A program made the position numbers and the translations under genes. Positions 7,505 to 16,075 of a DNA stretch of 48,586 nt are shown one piece after another (position 1 is the stretch's first letter; every line of letters starts with the position of its first letter). The stretch spans positions 1 through 48,586 of the forward strand of contig NZNW01000027.1 of assembly GCA_002695065.1 (NCBI GenBank). The letters run 5' to 3'. The notes under the pieces were generated by a model. That model was not told the origin of the DNA, did not search any database, and was given only the letters and a program-made list of their open reading frames with translations. Source of the stretch: Salinicola sp. Its GTDB lineage: Bacteria > Pseudomonadota > Gammaproteobacteria > Pseudomonadales > Halomonadaceae.

Positions 7505-8230
7505 TCAATCTCGGCGATAGATGAGGTCCCAGACGCCATGCCCCAGGCGCTCGCCGCGGCTTTCGAACTTGGTCAGCGGGCGGAAGGCGGGGCGCTCGAC
7601 GAAGGGCGCCGTTTCGGCCGGCGCGGTGTTGACGAACCCCGGTGCCTCGGCCATGACCTCTGCCATGAACTCGGCGTAGGCCTGCCAGTCGGTCGCCATG
7701 TGCAGCTTGCCGCCCGGCTCGAGCCGGGAACGCACCAGCTCGACGAACGGCAACTGCACGATCCGCCGCTTGTGATGCTTCTTCTTGGGCCACGGATCGG
7801 GGAAAAAGAGCTGCAGCGTATCGATGCTCGCCTCCGGCAGGCAGTCCGCCAGTACGGCCAGCGCATCCTCGCGATAGACCCGCAGGTTGGTGAGCCCGCG
7901 CTTGTCCGCCTCGTCGAGCAGCTTGCCCACGCCGGGCGCGTGGACCTCGATGCCGATGAAGTCGGTCTCGGGATGGCTTTCCGCCTGCTCGACCAGGGAC
8001 TTGCCCATGCCGAAACCGATCTCCACCACGCAGGGGGCCTGGCGGCCGAACAGTTGCTCGAGATCCTGGCGGCCATCGGCCACCGTCAGCCCCCATCTGG
8101 GCCAGACCTCCTTCAGGCCGCGCTCCTGCGCCGCCGTCATGCGGCCGGCCCGCAGCACGTAGCTCTTGATGCCTCGGCGCGCGGGCGTATCGGTGACGGA
8201 TTCGTTGTCAGGCGTCGTCTTGTCAGTCAT
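7505..8230 (-). CDS. trmB: tRNA (guanine-N7-)-methyltransferase
   Basis: A 241-residue SAM-dependent enzyme that methylates G46 in the variable loop of tRNA. Visible motifs are the SAM-binding EIGFGMG (70-76), [12 protein letters not shown] (91-102) and the diagnostic [15 protein letters not shown] (142-156), followed by [10 protein letters not shown]. Length is normal. The N-terminal ~20 residues are variable and polar. The ribosome site is weak. It lies 76 bp after thiG in the thiS-thiG-trmB order also found in Pseudomonas. Confidence 0.96.
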   Translation of the reverse strand: MTDKTTPDNESVTDTPARRGIKSYVLRAGRMTAAQERGLKEVWPRWGLTVADGRQDLEQLFGRQAPCVVEIGFGMGKSLVEQAESHPETDFIGIEVHAPGVGKLLDEADKRGLTNLRVYREDALAVLADCLPEASIDTLQLFFPDPWPKKKHHKRRIVQLPFVELVRSRLEPGGKLHMATDWQAYAEFMAEVMAEAPGFVNTAPAETAPFVERPAFRPLTKFESRGERLGHGVWDLIYRRD

Positions 8231-8263
8231 GCAGAGGAATCAACAGGCAAAAGAGAGGGAAAT

Positions 8264-8284
8264 GGCCGCCGGCAAAAGGCGGCC
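8264..8284 (-). terminator. Hairpin between thiG and trmB
   Basis: GGCCGCC (8264-8270) and GGCGGCC (8278-8284) form a 7-bp stem. On the minus strand it is followed by ATTTCCC, a poor T tract, so it may weaken transcription into trmB or stabilise the thiSG mRNA rather than end it. Confidence 0.35.
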
Positions 8285-8306
8285 CCATGGGCGTCGATGG
8301 CAAGGC

Positions 8307-9104
8307 TCAGCCGTTGATACGCCCGGCGAACGGCGAAGAGGGGCTGGCGCTCTGGCGGCGTGGCATGCGCTCGGCGAGGAACGCCTCGCGTCCGGCTTCG
8401 ACCGCCTTGCGCATGGCATTGGCCATCATCACCGGATGCCTGGCGTGGGCGATGGCGGAGTTCATCAGTACGCCATCGCAGCCCATCTCCATCGCCAGCG
8501 CCGCATCGGACGCCGTACCGATGCCCGCATCGACCAGTACCGGCACCTCGGCGTGCTCGAGGATGATCGCCAGCGTCGCCGGATTGAGCAGGCCGTTGCC
8601 GGAACCGATCAGCGATCCCAGCGGCATCACCGCGCAGCAGCCACGTTTTTCCAGCTCCTTGGCCACGATGGGATCGTCGCTGGTATAGACCATGACGTCG
8701 AAACCGTCGTTGACCAGCGTCTCGGCGGCCGCCAGCGTCTCGACCACATTGGGATAGAGCGTCTTGTCGTCACCCAGGACCTCGAGCTTGACCAGGTTGT
8801 GGCCATCGAGCAGTTCGCGGGCGAGCCTGCAGGTCCGCACGGCGTCCTTGGCGGTATAGCAGCCGGCGGTATTGGGCAGCAGCGTGTAGCGTGACGGTGA
8901 AATGGCGTCGAGCAGATTGGGCTCGTCCGGATTCTGGCCCAGATTGGTCCGGCGAACCGCGAACGTCACCACATCGGCAGCGCTGGCCTCGATCGCCGCA
9001 GCGGTCTCTTCGAAGTCGCGATACTTGCCGGTGCCGACCAGCAGGCGAGAGGCAAAGCGACGTCCGGCGACGGTCAACGGGGCGTCCTGAATCGGCTGGG
9101 ACAT
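8307..9104 (-). CDS. thiG: Thiazole synthase
   Basis: A 265-residue TIM-barrel enzyme that forms the thiazole phosphate of thiamine from deoxyxylulose 5-phosphate, dehydroglycine and ThiS thiocarboxylate. The Schiff-base lysine is in [10 protein letters not shown] (Lys106). [26 protein letters not shown] and [18 protein letters not shown] are standard ThiG segments. AGGAG lies 7 bases before the ATG. It follows thiS by 32 bp. Its substrate is the product of the dxs gene at the other end of the window. Confidence 0.97.
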   Translation of the reverse strand: MSQPIQDAPLTVAGRRFASRLLVGTGKYRDFEETAAAIEASAADVVTFAVRRTNLGQNPDEPNLLDAISPSRYTLLPNTAGCYTAKDAVRTCRLARELLDGHNLVKLEVLGDDKTLYPNVVETLAAAETLVNDGFDVMVYTSDDPIVAKELEKRGCCAVMPLGSLIGSGNGLLNPATLAIILEHAEVPVLVDAGIGTASDAALAMEMGCDGVLMNSAIAHARHPVMMANAMRKAVEAGREAFLAERMPRRQSASPSSPFAGRING

Positions 9105-9136
9105 GGATGGCTCCTGGTCGTGAATCAGGCGGCGAT

Positions 9137-9337
9137 TCAGCCGCCACCGATGGCGTGCACGATCTCCACGCTGTCGCCGTCGTTCAGGCGTGTCTGCGCG
9201 TGCAGGCTGCGTGGCACGATCTCCTCGTTGACCTCGATGGCGATGCGCCGCCCCGACAGGCCGAGCGAGTCGACCAGTTGAGCCAGCGTCGGCTCGCCAT
9301 CGAACTGACTGGGCTCACCGTTGAGCTGAATCTGCAT
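9137..9337 (-). CDS. thiS: Sulfur carrier protein ThiS
   Basis: A 66-residue beta-grasp ubiquitin-like protein ending in the Gly-Gly needed for adenylation and thiocarboxylation (IVHAIGGG). It delivers sulfur to Thi[11 protein letters not shown] and [14 protein letters not shown] are typical of the family. AGGGAG lies 7 bases before the ATG. It is the first gene of a thiS-thiG-trmB unit. No TPP riboswitch fits in the 87 bases upstream. A minus-strand TACAAT at 9378-9373 could be its -10, but no good -35 is seen. Confidence 0.95.
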   Translation of the reverse strand: MQIQLNGEPSQFDGEPTLAQLVDSLGLSGRRIAIEVNEEIVPRSLHAQTRLNDGDSVEIVHAIGGG

Positions 9338-9364
9338 GACGGCTCTCCCTGAAGCGGATCTCGA

Positions 9365-9386
9365 GGAGGCGCATTGTAGCGCCTCC
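9365..9386 (-). terminator. Hairpin downstream of the AGCS symporter gene
   Basis: GGAGGCGC (9365-9372) and GCGCCTCC (9379-9386) form a perfect 8-bp stem with a 6-base loop between the AGCS stop and thiS start. No T tract follows. Its loop contains the TACAAT that could serve as the thiS -10. Confidence 0.4.
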
Positions 9387-9424
9387 AGGAGAATCAGGCA
9401 TCCCGGTCAAGCCTCGCGCGGAAC

Positions 9425-10903
9425 TTAGACGGTGCTCTCGCGCGCCGGCCAGACATCGGCATCGACCTGCTCGGGCCGCTTCAGCACGCCCTTGGGGTCG
9501 AAGGTCGGCTCGCGCACGCCATCCTTGCGCTGGCGCTCGTAATCCTTGAGCACGCGCAGGGCGACGGGGCACAGCAGCAGAATGGCAACGAGGTTGGTGG
9601 TGGCCATCAGCCCCATGGCGAGATCGGCGAAGTCCCACACGAACTGCAGTTGCGCCACGGAACCGATCATCACCATCGCCAGCACCGCGACGCGCAATAC
9701 CGATACCGCCGCCTTGGCATGGCGCTTGAACAGGTACTCGATATTGATCTGCGAGTAGGAGAAATTGGCGATGATCGAGGTGAACGCGAACAGGAAGATC
9801 GCAATCGCGATGAAAATCTCGCCGAAGCTGCCGAGGTGGTCGACCATCGCATCCTGGGTCAACTGGATGCCGACGATATCCTGCCCCGGAGACGTACTCA
9901 TCAGGCGTTCGTAGACGCCGGAAAGCAGGATCACCACCGCGGTGCAGCTGCAGATGACCAGGGTATCGATGAACACGCCAAAGGACTGCACCAGCCCCTG
10001 CGCCGCCGGGTGCTTGACGTCGGCCTGGGCGGCGGCGTTGGGCGCCGAGCCCATGCCCGCCTCGTTGGAGAACAGGCCGCGCTTGATGCCGTTTTCCATC
10101 GCGATCTTGATGGTGTAGCCCACCGCACCGCCGACGGCGGGGCCGTAGCCGAAGGCACTCTTGACGATCAGCTCCAGCATCGCGGGCACTTCGCTGAGAT
10201 TCACCACCAGTACGTACAGCGCCACCAGGAAGTAACCGATGGCCATGATCGGCACGATCTTCTCGGCGGTGCGCGCCACGGACTTGAGTCCACCGTAGAT
10301 GACCAGCCCGGTGATGATCACCAGTATGACACCGGTCACCCAGTTGGGAATCGAGAACGCCTGGGACAGGCCCTGTGCGATGGTATTGGACTGCGCGCCG
10401 TTGAACGCGAGCCCGTAGGCGATCAGCAGGAAGACCGCGAACAGCACGCTCATCCAGCGCTGTCCCAGCGCCCGCTCGATGTAGTAGGCGGGGCCGCCGC
10501 GGAAGACGCCATCCTCGTTGCGCTTCTTGTAGGTCTGGGCTAGGGTCGACTCGATGAACGAGGTGGCGAAGCCGACCAGCGCCGTCATCCACATCCAGAA
10601 GATCGCCCCGGGGCCACCGACCCACAGCGCAATCGCCACGCCTGCCAGGTTCCCGGTGCCGACCCTGGCCGCCAGCGATGTCGCGAAGGCCTGAAAGCCG
10701 CTGACGCCCGTCCCCGAACCGCGACTGTTGAACGTGACCCGCGCCATGTGACCAAACAGCCGGAACTGCATGAAACGCGTGAGCACGGTGAACAGGAGCC
10801 CGGCGCCCAGCAGCAGGTACAGGAGAATATAAGTCCAGACAAAATCGCTGACCGGGGTCATGACCGCATAGACCGCGTCGTGAAGCGTGTTGATGAAATC
10901 CAT
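9425..10903 (-). CDS. Alanine/glycine:sodium symporter (AGCS family)
   Basis: A 492-residue inner-membrane protein with about eleven helices that takes up alanine or glycine with Na+ (AlsT/DagA type). The family motif is clear: ATSLAARVGTGNLAGVAIALWVGGPGA, interrupted by normal variation, with GGPAYYIERALG and LFSNEAGMGSAPNAAA further on. A sodium-driven carrier fits a halophile. AAGGA lies about 9 bases before the ATG. It diverges from the DUF423 gene; a small palindrome CGCTAG-A-CTAGCG (10974-10986) lies between them. Confidence 0.95.
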   Translation of the reverse strand: MDFINTLHDAVYAVMTPVSDFVWTYILLYLLLGAGLLFTVLTRFMQFRLFGHMARVTFNSRGSGTGVSGFQAFATSLAARVGTGNLAGVAIALWVGGPGAIFWMWMTALVGFATSFIESTLAQTYKKRNEDGVFRGGPAYYIERALGQRWMSVLFAVFLLIAYGLAFNGAQSNTIAQGLSQAFSIPNWVTGVILVIITGLVIYGGLKSVARTAEKIVPIMAIGYFLVALYVLVVNLSEVPAMLELIVKSAFGYGPAVGGAVGYTIKIAMENGIKRGLFSNEAGMGSAPNAAAQADVKHPAAQGLVQSFGVFIDTLVICSCTAVVILLSGVYERLMSTSPGQDIVGIQLTQDAMVDHLGSFGEIFIAIAIFLFAFTSIIANFSYSQINIEYLFKRHAKAAVSVLRVAVLAMVMIGSVAQLQFVWDFADLAMGLMATTNLVAILLLCPVALRVLKDYERQRKDGVREPTFDPKGVLKRPEQVDADVWPARESTV

Positions 10904-11045
10904 CTCGGAAGTCCTTATGGGTAACGATGACGTCGCAAACGCTGGCAGGCGGCTGCCGAGCCGGTTTTTTACGCGCTAGACTAGCGGGCGTCAATTCCGC
11001 GGCTGACGCCCTCCAGAAGCATAGCCGCCATCGAGGAGTCGCAAC

Positions 11046-11438
11046 ATGCACCAAAAGTGGCCCTGGTTTTTTGCCGCCCTGAGTGGGTTTCTGATCGTGG
11101 CGGCCGGTGCCTTCGGCGCTCACGCGCTGGCGAACACGCTGACGCCGCGCGATCTCGAGGTCTTCCACACCGCCGTGCGCTACCAGGCGTGGCACACGCT
11201 GGCGGTCATGGCCGTGCTCGGCTGGCAGGGGAAACAGGCCCTGCGCGGACAGCGTCTGGCCGTCGGGCTGTGGTTCGCGGGGATGGTGCTGTTCAGCGGT
11301 TCGCTCTACCTGCTGGTGCTCGGCGGAATGCGAGTGCTGGGGGTCGTCACGCCCTTCGGCGGTCTGCTGCTGATGGCGGGGTGGCTGGTGCTGGCGTGGA
11401 GCGCCTGGCGTCAGCGGCCGGTCACGGGCCAGGCGTGA
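11046..11438 (+). CDS. DUF423 family membrane protein
   Basis: A 130-residue protein with four predicted helices, matching the YgdD/DUF423 family of unknown function. The family segment GAFGAHALANTLTP near residues 22-35 and the later VRYQAWHTLAV are clear. GAGGAG lies 8 bases before the ATG. It diverges from the AGCS gene. Its 3' end lies 21 bp from that of the convergent thioesterase gene. Confidence 0.9.
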   Translation: MHQKWPWFFAALSGFLIVAAGAFGAHALANTLTPRDLEVFHTAVRYQAWHTLAVMAVLGWQGKQALRGQRLAVGLWFAGMVLFSGSLYLLVLGGMRVLGVVTPFGGLLLMAGWLVLAWSAWRQRPVTGQA

Positions 11439-11459
11439 CCGCGGTCGAGTCAACGGAGA

Positions 11460-11876
11460 TCAATCGTCGCGATCCGGCAGCACGTAGGTCGCGGTGACGA
11501 GCGCCACGGGCTCGTTGTCGCCGGTGGAGAAGAGCTGCACTTCACCCACCGCCAGCCGCTGGCCGAGCTTGAGAATGCGCGCGTTGGCGATCAGGTCACG
11601 GTCGCCGCGGGCACGGCGCAGGAAGTGGCAGTTGAGGCTGCTGGTCACCGCCATCGCTTCCGGCCCGATCTGGGCCAGGACCGCCACGTAGAGGCAGACG
11701 TCGGCCAGGTTCACCATCGACGGGCCGGAGACACAGGCGCCTGGGCGCAGGTGCTCGTCCTCGATCGCCAGGCTCATGGTCGCCCGCATGTGATCGACGG
11801 CTTCGATGGTGCCCTGACGCTGGGGAAAGACATCATCGAGGAAGTCCTCGATTTCGGCGGCGGTCATCACGGTCAT
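11460..11876 (-). CDS. PaaI-type hotdog-fold thioesterase
   Basis: A 138-residue protein resembling the PaaI/hotdog thioesterases that hydrolyse acyl-CoA. The family hallmark segment RPGACVSGPSMVNLADVCLYVAV contains the Asp that usually activates water. SSLNCHFLRRA and the C-terminal VALVTATYVLPD are typical strands. The start is set by AGGGAG 6 bases before this ATG; a longer open frame (to 12044) reads through the heptad repeats and is rejected. Substrate is unknown. It lies downstream of glcB across the repeats. Confidence 0.85.
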   Translation of the reverse strand: MTVMTAAEIEDFLDDVFPQRQGTIEAVDHMRATMSLAIEDEHLRPGACVSGPSMVNLADVCLYVAVLAQIGPEAMAVTSSLNCHFLRRARGDRDLIANARILKLGQRLAVGEVQLFSTGDNEPVALVTATYVLPDRDD

Positions 11877-11956
11877 CGGGCTCTCCCTGGATGGCTGTTC
11901 GACGGGCGGCGCAGCATCGACGGGAACGACAGCGCCGCCGTCAAGATAGCCCAGAG

Positions 11957-12019
11957 AGCTGGAAGCTGGAAGCTGGAAGCTGGAAGCTGGAAGCTGGAAG
12001 CTGGAAGCTGGAAGCTGGA
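11957..12019 (+). repeat. Heptanucleotide tandem repeat, nine copies of AGCTGGA
   Basis: Nine perfect 7-bp units run head to tail, followed by a partial AGC, between the glcB 3' end and the thioesterase gene. They are inverted relative to the degenerate minus-strand heptads at 12074-12108, so an mRNA crossing the gap could fold AAGCTGGAAG onto its complement. The same inverted arrangement recurs at 21632-21784. Confidence 0.95.
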
Positions 12020-12073
12020 AGCCAAGATCAAACCACCACCGCAAAATCCAACAACCGGTTTTCGCTTTTGACT

Positions 12074-12108
12074 TTTCTTCCGACTTCCAGCTTATGACTT
12101 CAAGCTCC
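12074..12108 (-). repeat. Degenerate heptad repeats at the glcB stop codon
   Basis: Five minus-strand heptads in register: GGAGCTT, GAAGTCA, TAAGCTG, GAAGTCG, GAAGAAA. The glcB stop TGA (12102-12100) lies across the first two, so the array starts within the coding end. Confidence 0.7.
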
Positions 12109-14295
12109 GGGCGTAGCCCGGCCCGCCTTGTCCACGGCGCGCCAGTGGTGCAGCAGCGGTTCGGTGTAGCCGGAGGGCTGCTCGCGGCCCTTGAAGATCA
12201 GGTCCGAGGCGGCCTGGAAGGCGCTGGAATCTTCCAGATGCGAGGTCATCGGCGTATAGCCGGGATCGTCGGCATTCTGCCCGTCCACCACCTTGGCCAT
12301 GCGCTCCAATGTCTCGCGCACCTGCGCCTCGTCGACGATGCCGTGGTGCAGCCAGTTGGCGATGTGCTGGCTGGAGATGCGCAGCGTCGCGCGATCCTCC
12401 ATCAGGCCGACATCGTGGATGTCCGGCACCTTGGAGCAGCCCACGCCGTGTTCGACCCAGCGCACCACGTAGCCGAGGATGCCCTGGCAGTTGTTGTCGA
12501 GTTCCTGCTGGATCTCGTCGGCGCCCCAGGCCGCCTTGGGGTCGACCGGCACGGTCAGCAGATCGTCGAGCAGATCCACCTCCCCCTGATCTTCCAGTTC
12601 GCGCTGAATCGCTCCCACGTCGATCTGGTGATAGTGAAGCGCATGCAGCACCGCCGCGGTCGGCGACGGCACCCAGGCGGTATTGGCACCCGCCTTGGGA
12701 TGGCCCACTTTCTGCTCCAGCATCGCCGCCATCAGGTCCGGCATCGCCCACATGCCCTTGCCGATCTGGGCCCGGCCCCGCAGTCCGCAGGCCAGCCCGA
12801 TCTGGACGTTGCTGCGCTCATAGGCGCCGATCCACTTGCTGCCCTTCATGTCGCCCTTGCGCAGCATCGGCCCCGCGTTCATGGCGGTGTGCATCTCGTC
12901 GCCGGTGCGGTCCAGGAAACCGGTATTGATGAAGGCGACGCGCGAGGCTGCCGCGTCGATGCAGGCCTTGAGATTGACCGAGGTCCGGCGCTCCTCGTCC
13001 ATGATGCCCATCTTCAGCGTGGTCGCCGGCAGCCCGAGCAGTTGTTCGACGCGACCGAACAGCTCGTCGGCGAACGCCACTTCCTGCGGCCCGTGCATCT
13101 TGGGCTTGACGATGTAGAGCGATCCGGCACGCGAGTTGCCACGCTCCCGTTTCAGGTCGTGCAGACCGATCAGCGAGGTCATCACCGCATCCAGGATGCC
13201 CTCGGGGATCTCGTTGCCCTCGTCGTCGAGGATGGCCGGCGTGGTCATCAGATGGCCCACATTGCGCACGAACATCAGCGAGCGGCCCGGCAGGGTCAAG
13301 GAGCCACCATCCGGCAAGGTGTAGTCGCGATCCGGATTGAGTCGCCGGGTGACGGTCTTGCCGCCCTTGTCGAAGCGCTCCTCGAGATCGCCTTTCATCA
13401 GGCCGAGCCAGTTGCGATAGACCAGCGTCTTGTCCTCGGCATCGACCGCCGCCACCGAATCCTCGCAATCCATGATCGTGGTCACCGCCGCCTCGACCAG
13501 CAGATCCTTGACGTGTGCCGGATCGGTCTTGCCGATCGGGTGGTCGGCGTCGATCTGGATCTCGAGATGCAGGCCGTGGTTGGAGAGCAGGATCGCCGTG
13601 GGCGATGGCGCCTCGCCCCGGAAGCCGACGAACTGGCCCGGATTCTTCAGGCCGGTATCGCGCCCGCCCTCCAGCGTGGCCGACAGCCGGCCATCGCGAA
13701 TGGCATAGCCGACCGCCTCCCGGTGCGAACCGGTCGCCAGCGGCACGGCCATGTCGAGCACGTTGCGGGCGTAGGCGATCACCTTCTCGCCGCGCTTGGG
13801 GTTGTAGGCGTTGCCCTTCTCGGCGCCATCCGCCTCGCTGATCACGTCGGTGCCGTAGAGCGCATCGTAGAGGCTCCCCCAGCGAGCGTTGGCGGCATTG
13901 AGCGCGTAGCGGGCGTTGTTGACCGGTACCACCAGTTGCGGTCCGGCCTGCCGCGCGATCTCGTCATCCACGTTGGTGGTGGTGGCCTGGACCTTCGCGG
14001 GGGCATCGACCAGATAGCCGATCTTCTCGAGGAAGGCGCGATAGGCCGCCATATCCTCGATCCCGCCGGGATTGTCGCGATGCCACTGATCAAGCTCGGC
14101 CTGCAGGCGATCGCGTTCGGCCAGCAGCGCCCGATTGCGGGGCGCCAGGTCGTGGACCAGCGCGTCGAAGCCGGCCCAGAAGGCGTCGGCCTCGATATCG
14201 GTGCCCGGCAGGACCTCGTCGACAATGAAGCGATCGAGCGCTGTCGCTACCCGCAATCGGTGATGAGTGGTACGTTTCGTCGTGTCGGATATCAT
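12100..14295 (-). CDS. glcB: Malate synthase G
   Basis: A 731-residue enzyme that condenses glyoxylate with acetyl-CoA to malate, used for growth on acetate or glycolate. It is collinear with E. coli GlcB (723 residues): [75 protein letters not shown] and [20 protein letters not shown], apart from local changes. I start at MISDTTKRT because GGAGACGAAC gives a good ribosome site there; a GTG eight codons upstream is open but less well placed. No isocitrate lyase or glycolate oxidase gene is linked here. Confidence 0.96.
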   Translation of the reverse strand: MISDTTKRTTHHRLRVATALDRFIVDEVLPGTDIEADAFWAGFDALVHDLAPRNRALLAERDRLQAELDQWHRDNPGGIEDMAAYRAFLEKIGYLVDAPAKVQATTTNVDDEIARQAGPQLVVPVNNARYALNAANARWGSLYDALYGTDVISEADGAEKGNAYNPKRGEKVIAYARNVLDMAVPLATGSHREAVGYAIRDGRLSATLEGGRDTGLKNPGQFVGFRGEAPSPTAILLSNHGLHLEIQIDADHPIGKTDPAHVKDLLVEAAVTTIMDCEDSVAAVDAEDKTLVYRNWLGLMKGDLEERFDKGGKTVTRRLNPDRDYTLPDGGSLTLPGRSLMFVRNVGHLMTTPAILDDEGNEIPEGILDAVMTSLIGLHDLKRERGNSRAGSLYIVKPKMHGPQEVAFADELFGRVEQLLGLPATTLKMGIMDEERRTSVNLKACIDAAASRVAFINTGFLDRTGDEMHTAMNAGPMLRKGDMKGSKWIGAYERSNVQIGLACGLRGRAQIGKGMWAMPDLMAAMLEQKVGHPKAGANTAWVPSPTAAVLHALHYHQIDVGAIQRELEDQGEVDLLDDLLTVPVDPKAAWGADEIQQELDNNCQGILGYVVRWVEHGVGCSKVPDIHDVGLMEDRATLRISSQHIANWLHHGIVDEAQVRETLERMAKVVDGQNADDPGYTPMTSHLEDSSAFQAASDLIFKGREQPSGYTEPLLHHWRAVDKAGRATPGA

Positions 14296-14391
14296 GTTCG
14301 TCTCCAGATCGGTAGTCACTCAGGTCACGGCCGCCGCTTCATTCACGCCGCCACCGCACCCACCAGACCACTTGTGGGAAATGACCATTTG

Positions 14392-14406
14392 TGGAAAATA
14401 TTTCCA
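14392..14406. promoter_or_regulatory. Palindrome TGGAAA-N3-TTTCCA in the glcB/hydrolase gap
   Basis: A perfect 6-3-6 inverted repeat in an unusually AT-rich patch between the divergent glcB and hydrolase genes. It is likely an operator or an AT-rich promoter core. The cognate regulator is not encoded nearby. Confidence 0.45.
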
Positions 14407-14408
14407 TA

Positions 14409-14428
14409 GATTATGCGACATCATAATC
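14409..14428. promoter_or_regulatory. Palindrome GATTATG-N6-CATAATC in the glcB/hydrolase gap
   Basis: A perfect 7-6-7 inverted repeat 3 bp from the preceding palindrome. On the minus strand it includes TATGAT and CATAAT, either of which could be the glcB -10, so a bound protein would control glcB directly. The rest of the 266-bp gap shows nothing recognisable. Confidence 0.5.
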
Positions 14429-14561
14429 GGCCTCCCGGATGTTGTCTCCTTCGACCTTCGTCACCCTCCGCATCCCGAGCTATCGATCGCCCGCCTCCTG
14501 CACCGCGTCATGGTTTCGGTAGCGCACGACGAGTAGCATAGGCGGATCAGGAGATACGTAC

Positions 14562-15557
14562 ATGCTCGACTTTTCGCCATTGAAGGCTGTTGGCCCGCTT
14601 CATCACATCAAGACGCTTTCCGATTCACCATTGGCCGACTATCTCGACCATTACCGGCTGTCGCCGCTGCTGGACAGCAACGGGAATCTGGAGCTCCATG
14701 CCGGTTATCTCCAAGCCGAAGGAGAGCAGGGAAGAACCTTCGAGCTCTGGGTGCAGGTCTGGGCTCCCCCCTCGCCCCGGGGCACGATCTTCGTGGTCCA
14801 CGGCTACTTTGATCATCTCGGCCTCTACGGCCACCTGCTCGAACGCCTGCTGGCGCTTGGCTGGCAGGTGGTGATGTGGGACCTGCCCGGCCACGGACTC
14901 TCCAGCGGCGCCCGCGCCACCATCGACGACTTCACCGACTACGTGAAATGCTTCAATGACGTCGAGCGTCAGATAGCGCAACGACATCTGGCGCCGGGGC
15001 CGTGGCTGGCAATCGGCCAGAGCACCGGCGCGTCGATCGTGGCCACCGACGCCCTGGCTCGCGGCGACGAAGCGCCGTGGCAGGGGCTGGTGATGCTGGC
15101 CCCCCTGGTTCGCCCCTGGGGCTGGAACCAGTCCCGCTGGCTACACCGTATCGCCAGCCCTTTCGTGGATACCATTCCCCGAAAGTATCGCGCCAACACC
15201 ACCAATCTCGATTTCGCCGACTTCCTGCGTCTGCACGACCCCCTCCAGGACGACCATCTGGCCTTGACCTGGGTCACGGCCATGCGCCGTTGGATGCCGA
15301 CCCTGCTCAAGCGGCCACCCAGCGAGCTGCCGGTGCTGATCCTGCAGGGAGAGCAGGACCTGACCGTCGACTGGAGCTGGAATCTCAAGGCGCTCCGCCG
15401 GAAGTTTCCCCGCGCCCAGATCGTGCGTCATCCCGATGCCCGTCACCATCTGGTCAACGAGGCGGAACCGATTCGTCAGGTGCTGTTCGAGGCGCTCGAC
15501 GACTTCCTGACGCGCTTCGCCGCGACGCATCCTCCCGACCCGCTGCCCGCCTCATGA
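14562..15557 (+). CDS. Alpha/beta hydrolase (serine aminopeptidase S33/lysophospholipase-like)
   Basis: A 331-residue cytosolic hydrolase of the Hydrolase_4 type. It has the oxyanion segment FVVHGYFDHLGLYGHL, then WDLPGHGLSSG, the nucleophile elbow IGQSTG (Ser about 154), the acid region LILQGEQDLTVDW, and the catalytic His in RHHLVNE. It resembles monoacylglycerol lipases, but the substrate is not known. AGGAG precedes the ATG by about 9 bases. Its stop overlaps the lipoprotein start (ATGA), so the two are probably co-translated. Confidence 0.88.
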   Translation: MLDFSPLKAVGPLHHIKTLSDSPLADYLDHYRLSPLLDSNGNLELHAGYLQAEGEQGRTFELWVQVWAPPSPRGTIFVVHGYFDHLGLYGHLLERLLALGWQVVMWDLPGHGLSSGARATIDDFTDYVKCFNDVERQIAQRHLAPGPWLAIGQSTGASIVATDALARGDEAPWQGLVMLAPLVRPWGWNQSRWLHRIASPFVDTIPRKYRANTTNLDFADFLRLHDPLQDDHLALTWVTAMRRWMPTLLKRPPSELPVLILQGEQDLTVDWSWNLKALRRKFPRAQIVRHPDARHHLVNEAEPIRQVLFEALDDFLTRFAATHPPDPLPAS

Positions 15558-16051
15558 AGTCGCTGATCATCGGGCTCGCGTTGCTCACGCTGGGCGGATG
15601 CGCCGGCATCAGCCAGTCGCCGCCGGATGCCCGCGAGGCATTGAAGGGCCTGGCCGCCAATGCCGCCCGGGGATTGCTGGCCTCCCCGCCCTGGCCCGTG
15701 CAGAACACCCCGGCGGTCACGATTCTGCTGCGCCCCGCGGAAGTCGCCGAGGCGCTTCCGATCACGCCGGCCGCGCTGAACGAGGCGTTGGGTCGGGCGC
15801 TGCTGAGCAACGAGAACGCGCCTCATGTCCTGGACTGGGCGCCGACCTCGATGTCGGCGCAAGCCGACGGACAGTGGCTGCTCCAGGCCAGGCTGACGGC
15901 CGACTCGCCGCCGCTGCGTTTGAGCGACCGGACCTTGCAGCCCTATCTGCTGCAGTTCGACCTCTCCCAGCCCGACGGTGAGCACTGGCAGTGGCACGCC
16001 AGTGGCGCGATCGATCCCGATGCCCTGCCCAGGACCACCGAGTCCCCCTGA
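15554..16051 (+). CDS. Small lipoprotein of unknown function
   Basis: A 165-residue predicted lipoprotein: hydrophobic signal followed by the lipobox LTLGGC with Cys16 as the modified residue. The mature part is about 150 residues, mixed alpha/beta, and ends in a Trp-rich strand segment (EHWQWHASGAID). Residues after AG at the mature N terminus do not show the Asp inner-membrane retention signal, so outer-membrane sorting is likely. The layout of the second half vaguely recalls the LpoB fold, which I hold only as a guess. The start overlaps the hydrolase stop by 4 bases. Confidence 0.75.
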   Translation: MKSLIIGLALLTLGGCAGISQSPPDAREALKGLAANAARGLLASPPWPVQNTPAVTILLRPAEVAEALPITPAALNEALGRALLSNENAPHVLDWAPTSMSAQADGQWLLQARLTADSPPLRLSDRTLQPYLLQFDLSQPDGEHWQWHASGAIDPDALPRTTESP

Positions 16052-16075
16052 TTTCCACGTCCGAGAGAGAGATTC

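Noticed and set aside
9338-9424. TPP riboswitch upstream of thiS
   Set aside because: The 87-base gap holds only an 8-bp hairpin, and I cannot find the conserved CTGAGA thi-box element.
11957-12019. The AGCTGGA array as a CRISPR or minisatellite in a gene
   Set aside because: The units are 7 bp with no spacers and lie between genes, so it is not a CRISPR array.
11877-12044. N-terminal extension of the thioesterase across the repeats
   Set aside because: The extension is low-complexity and the strong ribosome site stands before the ATG at 11876. Relatives of this size start there.
12094-14409. A 771-codon open frame antisense to glcB, and similar long antisense frames at 17351-18883, 480-1778 and 24142-25326
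   Set aside because: They are mirror frames produced by high GC at third codon positions of well-recognised genes. Their proteins resemble no family and are unnaturally rich in His, Gln and Arg.
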